Part shown: positions 1-8,150 of the stretch, one piece after another
Layout of the letters: the number at the start of each line of letters is the position of its first letter
Numbering within the stretch: position 1 is the stretch's first letter
DNA from: Azospirillum brasilense
Lineage (GTDB): Bacteria; Pseudomonadota; Alphaproteobacteria; Azospirillales; Azospirillaceae
DNA length: 64,000 nucleotides
Assembly (NCBI RefSeq): GCF_001315015.1
Contig: NZ_CP012918.1
Location: forward strand, 124,001 to 188,000
Reading direction: 5' to 3'
The notes under the pieces: model-generated
Seen by the model: only the letters and a program-made list of their open reading frames with translations
What the model was told of the DNA's origin: nothing
Database searches by the model: none
Position numbers and translations under genes: made by a program

Positions 1-361
1 GGTACGTCTCGTCGACATACCAGCTCCGGCCGACGTTGCCCCGACGACGCTGGCGTAGGGCGTCCGTGAGCACGGGGGCCAGCTTGGCTTCCCATTCGCG
101 CACTGCCTCATGAGAGAAGACCAGTCCGCGCAACAGTAGGATCTCCGCCAGATCGCGCAGGCTGAGCTTGAGGCGCAAGCACCAGAGGACGATCAGGAAG
201 ACGATGTCCGTGGGCAGCTGCAGCCGGTTCAGCGTTGTGCCCGTGCGTTCGTTGAACTGGCGCCCGCACCCCCGGCAGCGGAACCGCCGATGGCCGTGCG
301 CGGTCCGGTCCGGAGTTCGGTGGTCGCGGTCGACGAGCGGTGCGGGCAGTGCATCGGTCAC
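1..361 (-). CDS. IS6-family transposase, N-terminal part (runs off the window)
   Basis: DDE transposase of the IS6/IS240 type; only about the first 120 residues are in the window, the rest lies to the left. The start is a GTG at 361. Residues about 30-40 form a zinc-ribbon-like CRGCG motif followed by RQFNERTG, then the helical DNA-binding part (LRDLAEILLLRGLVFSHEAVREWE) and the first catalytic segment (YVDETY). The element end just upstream is split by the IS21 insertion, so this copy is probably separated from one terminal repeat. Family call is firm; whether the gene is intact beyond the window edge cannot be seen. Confidence 0.8.
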   Translation of the reverse strand, partial: MTDALPAPLVDRDHRTPDRTAHGHRRFRCRGCGRQFNERTGTTLNRLQLPTDIVFLIVLWCLRLKLSLRDLAEILLLRGLVFSHEAVREWEAKLAPVLTDALRQRRRGNVGRSWYVDETY

Positions 362-546
362 CTCGTGCAGAGAGGTGACCCTCTACGTTCATCCTGCCGT
401 TTGTTAGTGCCGGTTGAATACTCCCCAGAAGTGGCGGCTGAAAAATCCCCAGGCTGACGCAACGGCATGGCTCCGGGGCGTACGCCCCGGAGCCATGCGG
501 CTGTCGCTCGCCCATGATCCCCTCCATCGACGGAGGGAGGGCGCGC

Positions 547-1830
547 GTGGTCAGACTTGGGGAACTCGTCATGATTCTCGATCTCGCCCGCCAGGGCATG
601 TCGGTGTCGGCGATCGCGCGCCGCACCGGCCATGACCGCAAGACCATCCGCAAATACATCGCCAAGGGGCTGGAACCGCCGGCCTACAAGCCCCGGCCAC
701 CACGGCCGACGCTGGTCAGCCCCTTCGAGACCTACCTGCGCGAACGCCTGCAGGCCTACCCCGAACTCAGCACCAAGCGGCTGCTGCGCGAAATCCGCGA
801 GCGCGGCTATGAAGGCGGCTATACGATCCTGAAGGCGGTGGTGCGCACCATTCGCTCCAAACCCGCCCCGGCCTTCGAGCGCCGCTTCGAAACCCCGCCC
901 GGCAAGCAGGCCCAGGTCGACTTCGCCTTCTTCAAGACCACCTTCACCGACGAGCCCGAGGCTGAACGGGTCGTCTGGCTCTTCTCCATGGTGCTCGGCC
1001 ACAGCCGCATGATGTGGGCCCGCTTCGTCGCCCGCCAGGACCTGCCGACCGTTCTGCGCTGCCACATCGCCGCCTTTGAAGCCTTCGGCGGCGTGCCCGG
1101 GCAGATCCTCTACGACCGCATGAAGACCGCCGTGCTCGGCGAGGCCGAAGACCCGGACCAGCCGGGCCGGGGCATCGCCTACAACGCCAAGCTCCTCGAC
1201 TTGGCCGCCCACTACGGCTTCCTGCCCAAGGCCTGCAAGCCTTACCGCGCCAAGACCAAGGGCAAGGTCGAGCGGCCCTTCCGCTATGTGCGCGAGGACT
1301 TCTTCCTGGCCCGCACCTTCCGCAACCTCGACGACCTGAACGCCCAGTTCACCCAGTGGCTGGACCAGGTAGCCAATGTCCGCCTGCACGCCACCACCCA
1401 GCGCGTCGTCGTCGAGCATTTCGCCGAGGAGCGCCTCCACCTCAAACCGCTGCCGGCCGGCCCCTTCAACAGCGTGCTGGCCCTGGAACGCCGCGTCACC
1501 CGCGACGGCATGGTGTCGGTCGGCGGCAACCTCTACTCCGTGCCGGATTGCACCCGCCGGCGGACGGTGGAGGTGCAGGTCACCGCCGACACCGTCACCA
1601 TCCTGGAGGACGGCATAGCCGTCGCATCCCACCCGGCGCTGGAAGGACGAGGCCAGCGGCTCATCGCCGCCGGGCACCGCACCCAGCCCCCTCCGCCCAA
1701 CAGCCAGACACCCCGGGATGGCGCCGCCGCTGCGCCGCAGCCGCCGGGCGACAGCGTCACGCCGCGCTCGCTGAGCATCTACGACGCCATCGGCCGCCGC
1801 CTCGCCGGCCAGCCGGAGCGCGTCCAATGA
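547..1830 (+). CDS. istA: IS21 transposase IstA
   Basis: Transposase that cuts and joins the IS21 ends, working with IstB. About 427 residues, usual for the family. The N-terminal helix-turn-helix reads MSVSAIARRTGHDRKTIRKY; the rve-type integrase core follows, with PGKQAQVDFAFF carrying the first catalytic Asp. The C-terminal beta domain contains VSVGGNLYSVP. I chose the GTG at 547 because GGAGG stands nine bases before it; an ATG at 514 in the same frame has no ribosome-binding site. The stop overlaps the istB start (ATGA), which is typical of translational coupling in this family. Confidence 0.9.
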   Translation: MVRLGELVMILDLARQGMSVSAIARRTGHDRKTIRKYIAKGLEPPAYKPRPPRPTLVSPFETYLRERLQAYPELSTKRLLREIRERGYEGGYTILKAVVRTIRSKPAPAFERRFETPPGKQAQVDFAFFKTTFTDEPEAERVVWLFSMVLGHSRMMWARFVARQDLPTVLRCHIAAFEAFGGVPGQILYDRMKTAVLGEAEDPDQPGRGIAYNAKLLDLAAHYGFLPKACKPYRAKTKGKVERPFRYVREDFFLARTFRNLDDLNAQFTQWLDQVANVRLHATTQRVVVEHFAEERLHLKPLPAGPFNSVLALERRVTRDGMVSVGGNLYSVPDCTRRRTVEVQVTADTVTILEDGIAVASHPALEGRGQRLIAAGHRTQPPPPNSQTPRDGAAAAPQPPGDSVTPRSLSIYDAIGRRLAGQPERVQ

Positions 1831-2699
1831 GCGCCGCAACCCTGGACGGCGGCCCGGCCACTCTCGACCGCATCCGCCAGTATCTGGTCGGGCTGAAGAT
1901 GCCGCGCGCGCTCGAGGCACTGGAGCACATCCTGCGCCGCCTGGAGCGCGGCGAGATCTCCGCCCTGGAGGCCATCGACGCCCTGCTCGGCGAGGAGCTG
2001 ACCTTGCGCGAAGGGCGCCGCGTCAAGGCGGCGCTGAAGATCGGCCGGCTGACCACCATTAAGACGCTGACCGGCTTCGACTTCTCCTTCCAGCCCTCGC
2101 TCGACCGCGACCGCATCATGACCCTGGCGCAGCTCGACTTCGTCGACCGGCACGAGGTGGTCCACTTCCTCGGCCAGCCCGGCTGCGGCAAGACGCATCT
2201 GGCGATCGCGCTGGGGGTTGAGGCGGTCAAGGCTGGGCGCTCGGTCTACTTCGCCACCCTGGCCGACATCGTCGGTTCGCTGGCCAAGGCCGAGCGGGAG
2301 GGAACCCTGCGTGAGCGCCTGCGCTTCCTGTGCCGGCCGCAGCTGCTGATCGTCGACGAGATCGGCTATCTGCCGGTCATCGCCGGCGGCGGCAACCTGT
2401 TCTTCCAGCTCGTGAACGCCCGTTACGAGCGCGGCGCTATGATCCTGACCTCCAACCGCGGCTTTTCCGAATGGGGCGACGTCTTCGGCGGCACCGTCGT
2501 CGCCTCGGCGCTGCTGGATCGCCTGCTTCACCACGCCGTCGTCGTCCAGATCGAAGGCGCCAGTTACCGCTTGCGCCGCCACGCCGAGTTGATCCCGGAA
2601 AACACCCGAATCCGCCCGATCACCACCCCGCCACCGGCGCCGCGTCGCCGGGGCCGACCACCGAAAGCGAGGCCCGCCGACCCCGAAACCAATCCATGA
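1827..2699 (+). CDS. istB: IS21 helper ATPase IstB
   Basis: AAA+ ATPase that stimulates IstA and selects target DNA. 290 residues. Walker A is GQPGCGKTHLA (about residue 115), Walker B is LLIVDEIGYLP and the sensor region is MILTSNRGFSEWGDVF, all normal for IstB. It starts inside the istA stop codon (ATGA). The C-terminal tail is rich in Pro and Arg (PPPAPRRRGRPPKARP). No frameshift or stop is present, so the gene looks functional. Confidence 0.92.
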   Translation: MSAATLDGGPATLDRIRQYLVGLKMPRALEALEHILRRLERGEISALEAIDALLGEELTLREGRRVKAALKIGRLTTIKTLTGFDFSFQPSLDRDRIMTLAQLDFVDRHEVVHFLGQPGCGKTHLAIALGVEAVKAGRSVYFATLADIVGSLAKAEREGTLRERLRFLCRPQLLIVDEIGYLPVIAGGGNLFFQLVNARYERGAMILTSNRGFSEWGDVFGGTVVASALLDRLLHHAVVVQIEGASYRLRRHAELIPENTRIRPITTPPPAPRRRGRPPKARPADPETNP

Positions 2700-2764
2700 G
2701 CACACGAACCGTCTGGGGATTTTTCGCCCGCCCGAACTGAGGAAATTTCAATCCGGCCTTTACA

Positions 2765-2801
2765 CCGTTTCGATCAAGCTGACGCGAAAGCTGCCGGAAC
2801 C
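2765..2801. repeat. IS6-type element end, separated from its transposase by IS21
   Basis: Read on the minus strand this is GGTTCCGGCAGCTTTCGCG followed by TCAGCTTGATC. A close copy (GGTTTCGTCAGCTTTCGCG...) lies at 40688, directly before a second transposase of the same IS6 subgroup as the one at 1-361. It therefore marks the outer end of that IS6 element, which the IS21 at 402-2764 has pushed away from its gene. Confidence 0.6.
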
Positions 2802-3027
2802 GCGCGGTAAGCTGACGATACAGGCCGTACCCGCACGGGCCCGCCTCATAGCAGAAGCTCAGGCGATACCCGTCCCGGGCGAGCCGCCCGACCAGCTTTT
2901 CGATCACCTCGGCCCGGTTCGCCACCGTGCCGAACGAGCGGACCTCGCCGCCGCGTGTTCCTTCGGCCACGGCCACGGACACCGTCGCCTTATGCACATC
3001 CAGACCCACGAGAATGGTAGAGTTCAT
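2802..3027 (-). pseudogene. IS110-family transposase, N-terminal fragment
   Basis: First 75 residues of a DEDD (RuvC-like) transposase: MNSTILVGLDVHKATVSVAV carries the first catalytic Asp in the usual DVHK motif, and FCYEAGPCGYGLYRQLT is the next conserved block with its Glu. The frame then runs into the IS6-type end at 2801 and the remainder of the gene is absent. The 110 bp upstream of its start (3028-3140) would be the element's left non-coding end, where the IS110 group encodes its guide RNA; I did not fold it. Confidence 0.8.
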
Positions 3028-3189
3028 CCGCCCGTCCCCCATGTCTGAGGCTCGGCGCCGGACCGCCCGGCGCAATCCTCGATGGGGACATGCCGTGGGA
3101 CGGGCCGCTACTCGCCTTTCGGCCGGCAAACATATGGTCTAGCGGCGCCGCCATCCACTTTCGGCTATACGCCTACGCGCGCCATCCGC

Positions 3190-3465
3190 GCAACTCCTTT
3201 TCGCTCCCGTTGTCCGCCTGCACCGTCCGTTCCGTTGTCCGCTCGTGGTCCACCAGTTGCGGTGCCGTTGTCGGCCCGTTGCCTGATCCGTAGCCCGCTC
3301 CGTTGTCCGCCAACCGTCTCCCGCGTGTCCGCCTGTTGTCCGCTCCGTGTCCTGTTGTCACCCGTTGTCCGCTCGTTGTCCGTCCGTAGCCACGCCGTCG
3401 CGTCCACGTGGTCCGCTCCGTTGTCCGCCGCGTTGTCCTGTTGTCCGCCTCTGTCCTGGAGCGTC
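3190..3465. repeat. Left array of GTTGTCCGC-type short repeats
   Basis: At least eight clear copies of a 9-11 bp unit around cGTTGTCCGC, with further degenerate copies, lie irregularly spaced on the plus strand. No credible gene crosses them: open frames here give low-complexity Arg/Thr/Asp/Asn-rich peptides. The array is the outer part of the left copy of an inverted element. It resembles an iteron or protein-binding array, but the function is unknown. Confidence 0.65.
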
Positions 3466-3524
3466 ATATCCTCCTCATCCCCATCCATCGACCGCCCACC
3501 CGCCGCCCCACTTCGCACCCACTT

Positions 3525-4091
3525 TCGCTACCACCACGTGCAGCCACCCCACCCCAGAAATCCACGCGCGCGGCGCCTTCGGCGCCGCGTTTCTGGCGTC
3601 CACACCACGCCTCCAGCCAGGCTCCAGCCTCTCACCCACCTCGCGCCACACCACCGTCCTCACGCCGCGACCACACCGCTTCGGCGACGCGTAGCGTCAA
3701 CGCGCACAAGCGCAGGCAAATCAACGCCTTCGCACCGTTCACATCGTCACAGCCACCACATCCGCGGCCTAGCGGCGCCATCGCTTGATGTCGCTCGCAT
3801 CAAGCCTCAGTTCGGCGTCCTGTCAGCCAGTTGCGCACCAGATCGCGTCTCTCGGACATCGCACAGCGCTTGGAGCCAGCGCGTCAGATCACGGCTCACA
3901 GGCAGCGCGGCAGCGTTTGAAAGGGCGCGGATCGCGGAGGAACAGCCACGGCTTACGGGCAGCGCGCCAGCAGGCGCAAAGCGGCCGTTTCGGTAGCGCT
4001 CTCGCTATTCGGAGTTGCACGGAAGCGGCAACGAGGCGGAAGGTGGCAGCCTACAGCATTGGTCATCACACCTGTGCATCAATATGCATGG
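3525..4091 (+). repeat. Left copy of a large inverted non-coding element
   Basis: Matches the reverse complement of 4338-4925 in two conserved blocks. The outer block (about 3530-3620) contains ACGTGCAGC, then the hairpin core GGCGCCTTCGGCGCC, then CCACGCCTCCAGCC. The inner block (about 3943-4091) is about 140-150 bp and nearly identical between copies, ending CACACCTGTGCATCAAT. The sequence between the blocks has diverged. Frames through it give low-complexity peptides, and the two copies agree at DNA level better than any shared protein reading, so I treat it as non-coding. Confidence 0.75.
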
Positions 4092-4337
4092 GATTTCATG
4101 ACATTCGGCTGGCTCCGTAGCCTTCGAACACCTTTTTCCTTTTTGTTACAAGGATTCGCACGCGAGCTGACGACTGTGTAGAAAGGCTCTCCTCAATGCC
4201 GACGCCGTCGCATTGACTAGGCGGACGTGAGCTTGCCAAAAACGACGTGTGGAGACGGCCAGCCAAGCCGTCGCGAAAGGGCGCAAGCCATTGAAAACGC
4301 TCGAGACAAGCAGACATTTGCCCGGAAAGTCCGTGCA
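4092..4337. other. Unique spacer between the inverted copies
   Basis: About 245 bp separating the two arms. It contains an AT-richer stretch (cctttttcctttttgttac, about 4130-4149) that stands out in this GC-rich DNA. No gene, no obvious promoter and no repeat was recognised in it. Confidence 0.4.
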
Positions 4338-4925
4338 AATTGATGCACAGGTGTGATGACCAATGCCGTAGGCTGCCACCTTCCGCCTCGTTGCCGCTTC
4401 CGCGCAACTCCGAATAGCGAGAGCGCTGCCGAAACGACCGCTTTGCGCCTGCTGGCGCGCTGCCCGTTAGCCGTGCCTTGGCCGTGCTGCGCCAGCCGTC
4501 TGCTGGCGTGCTGTTTGTATTCCTTGAGCGCCTTGTGACCCCGCGTTGACACTGCGACGTGCGCCGTGCTGGAGCGTGTGCCGTGGCGGCGGAGATGCTC
4601 GAAAATGCCATGCAGACCAGGGCGTTGCCGTCGCTGGCTGCATCTGGCGCCTGTGAGTGCAGGCTGTGCCATCTCGATGCGGCGGAGGCGCGATCGACGA
4701 CGTGAGAGCGATGCTTGGCTGAGGTCGTGCGCGATGGCTGAAAGCGTTGGTGTTTCTGCATGTCTGCGCGGTGGCGTGTGTCTGGCTCAAGGTCGTGAGG
4801 GAGTCCGTCCAGCGGCGCGGCTGGCGCTGGGCTGGAGGCGTGGCTTGGACACGAATACGCGGCGCCGAAGGCGCCGCGCGTGTGGATTTTCGAGATGGGG
4901 CAGCTGCACGTGGGGGTGGAGAAAG
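4338..4925 (-). repeat. Right copy of the large inverted non-coding element
   Basis: Minus-strand partner of 3525-4091. The inner 140-150 bp block (about 4338-4475) differs from the left copy at only a handful of positions. The outer block (about 4830-4915) again carries the GGCGCCTTCGGCGCC hairpin core flanked by CCACGCCTCCAGCC. The middle part is about 30 bp longer than in the left copy and barely alignable. Long minus-strand frames cross it, but with biased, repetitive composition. Confidence 0.75.
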
Positions 4926-4974
4926 TGGCGGCGTCGCAGGCGACGAGCGGGGTTTGGGGCTGCGGTTGGCGGAC

Positions 4975-5185
4975 GTGAAGCGGCCAACGTTCGAGGCGTC
5001 GCAACGGGGCCGCAACGCAGCAGCACCTTGAGCGCAACGGGCGCGGCAGTGGGCCGCAGGAGCGCAGCAACAGGCGCACACGAGCCGCAACCAGCATCGC
5101 AACAACGCCGCGTTCAGACTGTGCAACGCGCCGCACCAACGAACGCAGGGGCGCGGCAACGGGACGCAAAGGCGCAGCACAGAGC
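4975..5185. repeat. Right array of GCGCAACG-type short repeats
   Basis: About nine copies of a short unit reading GTTGCG on the minus strand (GCGCAACGG, GCCGCAACG, CGCAACAAC and similar on plus), spaced about 20 bp. It occupies the same place relative to the right arm as the GTTGTCCGC array does to the left arm, but the unit has changed from GTTGTCCGC to GTTGCGNC. It is cut on its right by an IS6 derivative at 5195. Confidence 0.6.
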
Positions 5186-5194
5186 GTAGTGCAG

Positions 5195-5659
5195 GGCACC
5201 GTCAACTTGTTGACCACCCGGTTGCCGGGACGGGCCGTGCGGGGTATGGGAGGCATGACGACGCTCCCGATCCCCGCTACGCCGGCTACCGGTATCCCGC
5301 CGAGATCATCGCGACGGCGGTGTGGCTGTACTTTCGCTTCCCGCTCAGCCTGCGGATGGTGGAGGAACTCCTGGCGGCACGCGGCATCACGGTGAGCCAT
5401 GAGACGGTGCGCCAGTGGGCCCGGAAGTTCGGCCCTGAGATCGCCACCCGGCCAGCGTTTCCTGGCCATTCACGACCCGATCGCCAACCTCTTCCATCTC
5501 CGCCGCGACCACCGCCCCGTCGCCGACTATCGGAAGGCCCGCGCCCAGGCGTTCCAGGTCTGGGCCGAGGCCGCCGGCGCACCGCTTGCGGCATAAGCAG
5601 CCGACCCCGCCATCCGCCGTGTCCTCGCTCGGCCCGGATGCCGGCAAGTTGACGGTGCC
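5195..5659 (+). mobile_element. Internally deleted IS6-family element
   Basis: Both ends carry the inverted repeat GGCACCGTCAACTTG (5195-5209 and complement at 5645-5659). Inside, a transposase starts near 5255 (YRYPAEIIATAVWLYFRFPL), runs to RQWARKFGPEIA, then changes frame and continues as the family C-terminus (FLAIHDPIANLFHLRRDHR ... AAGAPLAA, stop near 5596). The catalytic centre is deleted, so only a defective derivative remains. The complete IS6 copy at 60540-61379 has related ends. Confidence 0.8.
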
Positions 5660-5720
5660 GTCTGGACTAGCCGCACGTTCCCCCTGGACATCACTGCGGC
5701 CCAGCCGTATATTCCATCTC

Positions 5721-5990
5721 GTGATCACGCACCGTTGGGACCCCGTCAAAGCCGCCCTGAACCTTGCCAACCACGGGGTGCCGTTCGAACTGGCGGAAGT
5801 CCTGTTTACCGGCCCGGTGCAGGAAGTGACGGACATCCGCCGCGATTACGGCGAAGTCCGTATTCAGGCCTATGGCCGCATCAACGGCCGCCTGTTTCAA
5901 TGCGTGTACACGTGGAGGGACGATGGGCGCACCCGCTGGATCATTTCCTTTCGCAAAGCCAACAAACGCGAGGAACGCCGCTATGGCTGA
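5721..5990 (+). CDS. brnT: BrnT-family toxin
   Basis: Likely ribonuclease toxin of a type II toxin-antitoxin pair; BrnT has a RelE-like fold and cleaves RNA when its antitoxin is lost. 89 residues from a GTG start. The sequence shows the family pattern: WDPVKAALNLANHGVPFE (usually WD..K...N..KHG..F), then DYGEVRIQAYGRINGRLFQC, then RWIISFRKANKREERRY. The GTG at 5721 gives the usual family length; the same frame is open upstream. It overlaps the next gene by 8 bp, so the two are coupled. It probably stabilises the replicon whose rep and par genes follow. Confidence 0.85.
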   Translation: MITHRWDPVKAALNLANHGVPFELAEVLFTGPVQEVTDIRRDYGEVRIQAYGRINGRLFQCVYTWRDDGRTRWIISFRKANKREERRYG

Positions 5991-6360
5991 CACGACCAAG
6001 CTTTCACCGGCGGCCCAGGCCGCCCTGGCGGCGGTGGACTGGAAAGCCATTGATGCGATGACCGACGACGACATTGCGCGCCAGATCGCCGCCAACCCCG
6101 ACGCGGTGGACCTCGGCGACGCGCCACCGGGAGCGCTGCGCGTGGTGCACCCGCCCGGCGGCGTGGCCGTGCGGGCGCTCCGCGCCAAGCTCGATATGAC
6201 ACAGGCCGAGTTCGCCGCCTGCTTCGGGTTCTCGGTCGGTGCGGTGCGCGATTGGGAACAGGGGCGCAAGCAACCCGACGCGCAAGCCCGCGTGCTGTTG
6301 CGGCTGATCGACCAAGCCCCCGATATGGTGGCCGACGCGGTGCGTGCTGTCGCCGCCTGA
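5983..6360 (+). CDS. HTH (XRE-type) antitoxin partner of BrnT
   Basis: 125 residues. The C-terminal half is a Cro/CI-type helix-turn-helix (MTQAEFAACFGFSVGAVRDW) followed by EQGRKQPDAQARVLLRLI, as in HigA/NadS-like antitoxins. The N-terminal 55 residues (DDDIARQIAANPDAVDLG) are probably the toxin-binding part. It starts 8 bp inside brnT. The expected role is neutralising BrnT and repressing the operon; BrnT's classical partner is BrnA, so this is a variant pairing. Not followed by any further gene of the module; IS debris begins at 6481. Confidence 0.8.
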   Translation: MADTTKLSPAAQAALAAVDWKAIDAMTDDDIARQIAANPDAVDLGDAPPGALRVVHPPGGVAVRALRAKLDMTQAEFAACFGFSVGAVRDWEQGRKQPDAQARVLLRLIDQAPDMVADAVRAVAA

Positions 6361-6480
6361 CCGTCCTTCCCTGCCCTGCTGACCAAGCTGCCTTCGGGCG
6401 GCGCTTTTGCCCAAGCTGGCAGGTGGGGAAACGGAGCGTCGCAGCCCAGCTCTCCAGACACAGTATCTGTTTGTAGGCGT

Positions 6481-6958
6481 CAGGCGCTGCTGTCCTGGGC
6501 AATCAGCCGCCGCAGACGCCTGGACAGGATGGAAACGAAGGCGATCTCGATGAAAGCGATGAGGTGGGTCGTGGTCCGCTCGACGATGACATTCAATCGG
6601 CGGTAGCGCGCGGTCCAGCCGAACGAGCGTTCCACGACCCAAGCGATTTCGGTGGGGATGCACACCCCATTGCGGCCGCGGGCGATCGGCTGGATCGCGA
6701 TCCCGAGGGCCGCGCCGGCTTTGGCCAAGCGCTCGCCGCGATAGCCGAGATCGCCGATGGCCGGTCCCCGGAAGCCGCGGCCAGCGAGTTAGCGCAGAAC
6801 CGGCACGATCCCTTTGGTGTCATGCACGTTGGCCGGTGAGGCATCGATCGCCAGCGGGATCCCGTATTTCTCGACGGCGATGTGGACCTTCACACCCTGG
6901 AGTTTCTTCCCGCCATCAATGCCGCGGGCAAAGCAGCTCGGCGCCGAGCGACAGACAT
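6481..6958 (-). pseudogene. IS5-family transposase, C-terminal fragment with internal stop
   Basis: The minus-strand frame reads GIDGGKKLQGVKVHIAVEKY ... VPVLR, then a TAA, then LAGRGFRGPAIGDLGYRGER ... WVVERSFGWTARYRRLNV, ending IAQDSSA. The WVVER block carries the catalytic Glu and DLGYRG the second-Asp region of IS5 (IS1031-like) transposases. The N-terminal half is missing, cut by the IS6 element at 6959. The stop in mid-gene shows it is dead. Confidence 0.8.
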
Positions 6959-7753
6959 TGTCACGGCAACGGTGGCGGCCCGCCGGTCATGACGGTTATC
7001 CTCGCCGGATGTCGCCGCTCTCGTATGCCCGCCACCAGTTCCCGCCCGCCGTGATCCAGCACGCAATCTGGCTATATCTGCGGTTCACGCTGAGCTACCG
7101 GGACGTCGAGGAACTGCTGGCTGAACGCGGCATCGACGTGTCCTACGAGACGGTCCGCCGCTGGGTCGTGAAGTTCGGGCCGGCCATCGCCGGCAACCTG
7201 CGGCGTCTCCGGCGAAGGCCCAGCCCACGCTGGCATTTGGACGAGATGGTGATCAGGGTCAGCGGCCGGCTCATGTACTTGTGGCGGGCCGTCGATGACG
7301 AAGGCGAGGTGTTGGAGGTGCTCGTCCAGCGCCGGCGCGACAAGGCTGCGGCCTTGAAGTTGATGCGCAAGCTGCTGAAGAAGCGTGGCTTCGCCCCCAC
7401 CCAGGTCACCACCGACAAGCTCCGCTCCTACGGGGCCGCCTTCCGCGACCTCGGTCTGACGGCCCGTCATGAGCAAGGGCGGCGAACCAACAACCGAGCC
7501 GAAGTCTCGCACCAGCCGGTGCGGCGACAAGAGCGCAAGATGCAGCGGTTCAAATCGCCGGGGTCCGCCCAGCGATTCGTCTCGATGCACGCCGCCGCCT
7601 ACAACACCTTCAACCTACAGCGCCACTTGGTTTCCCGCCGCACCCTGCGCACCGTCCGGGCGCAGGCGATGACTGATTGGCAGGCCGCGATCGCCGCAGC
7701 GCGAACCCGTCGGGGCTCAGGGCTTCCGGTGCGTTGGTTCAGTTCACGTGACA
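6959..7753 (+). mobile_element. IS6-family element next to the iterons
   Basis: Bounded by short inverted repeats TGTCACGGCAAC (6959-6970) and TGTCACGTGAAC (complement of 7742-7753). It carries one transposase gene. I found no target duplication. It separates the plasmid replication region from the IS5 relic, and its right end lies 18 bp from the first iteron-like repeat. Confidence 0.6.
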
Positions 7754-7872
7754 CAGCCCCGGAGCCGACAAGATGTCCGAATTCCCGAGTCGGCGTCGAG
7801 TCGCTGATGTTAGCCGCAACGCGGGATCCCCCGACCATATGTCCGAAAAAGGTTCTTTCCTGGATTCCTTGA
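7009..7872 (+). CDS. IS6-family transposase with run-on C-terminus
   Basis: DDE transposase, 287 residues. HTH part YRDVEELLAERGIDVSYETVRRW; catalytic WHLDEM (first Asp), VTTDKLRSY (second Asp) and NRAEVSHQPVRRQERKMQRF (Glu region) are all present. Family proteins normally end near MTDWQAAIAAA (about residue 230). Here no stop follows and the frame continues about 55 codons past the element end, through the start of the iteron region (MCPKK-type peptide from iteron DNA). The core looks intact; the tail is probably an accident of insertion. Confidence 0.82.
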   Translation: MSPLSYARHQFPPAVIQHAIWLYLRFTLSYRDVEELLAERGIDVSYETVRRWVVKFGPAIAGNLRRLRRRPSPRWHLDEMVIRVSGRLMYLWRAVDDEGEVLEVLVQRRRDKAAALKLMRKLLKKRGFAPTQVTTDKLRSYGAAFRDLGLTARHEQGRRTNNRAEVSHQPVRRQERKMQRFKSPGSAQRFVSMHAAAYNTFNLQRHLVSRRTLRTVRAQAMTDWQAAIAAARTRRGSGLPVRWFSSRDTAPEPTRCPNSRVGVESLMLAATRDPPTICPKKVLSWIP

Positions 7873-8120
7873 TTCCTAAGAGATTCCTAGAGGCCGGATT
7901 CCCTTGTAATTCCAAGGGCCTACAAGGCAGGTTCGGACGTTTGGTCGGGTGATTCGGACATCCCGCCAGCCTCTATCGGACAGATGGACAGCCATTACCG
8001 GACATCTCGTCAGGGAAATTGGCGATTTCCGGACGTTTCGACAGGTCGTCCGAGCATTTTCGGACGTCTGGCCAGAGACAGCGCATTTTCGGACATTTTG
8101 ACAGACATTTCGGACTTGCC
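7771..8120. repeat. Iteron array, probable plasmid origin (oriV)
   Basis: At least eight direct repeats of about 17 bp with core TTCGGACRT and a half-conserved tail YNNGNCA start near 7932, 7952, 7974, 7996, 8027, 8055, 8085 and 8106, spaced about 20-30 bp. Two more copies are inverted (AGATGTCCGA at 7771, ATGTCCGAAAAA at 7839). An AT-richer block (7850-7920) lies between the inverted and direct copies. Placement immediately before a Rep_3-type initiator is the standard layout of iteron-controlled plasmids. Confidence 0.85.
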
Positions 8121-8150
8121 GAATCGAGCGTGTCCGATGAAGATAGGGGC

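Larger units (their letters stand above)
402..2764 (+). mobile_element. Complete IS21-family element
   Basis: The two ends form imperfect terminal inverted repeats of about 50 bp beginning TGT and sharing the inner block GAAAAATCCCCAG (left about 439-452, right about 2713-2726). The element is flanked by a 5-bp direct repeat CCGTT (397-401 and 2765-2769), a target duplication in the IS21 size range. It carries istA and istB. Both genes and both ends look intact, so it is potentially mobile. It sits inside the terminal region of an older IS6-type element. Confidence 0.9.

Noticed and set aside
358..1920. Long minus-strand frame opposite istA
   Set aside because: Mirror of the istA codon pattern in GC-rich DNA; no motif, and istA is clearly the real gene.
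3190..3465. CRISPR array
   Set aside because: The GTTGTCCGC units are about 10 bp, irregularly spaced, without constant-length spacers or cas genes.
3082..3996. A 304-codon open frame on the plus strand across the left repeat array and arm
   Set aside because: Composition is low-complexity (Pro, Arg, Ser, His), it follows the DNA repeats, and the shared blocks match the right arm as DNA better than as protein.
4096..5469. A 457-codon open frame on the minus strand through the right arm
   Set aside because: It crosses repeat arrays and runs into an unrelated IS6 derivative; peptide is repetitive and no domain is visible.
8019..8150. Earlier start for the Rep protein
   Set aside because: The extra residues are translated iterons; the ATG at 8151 has AGGGG upstream.
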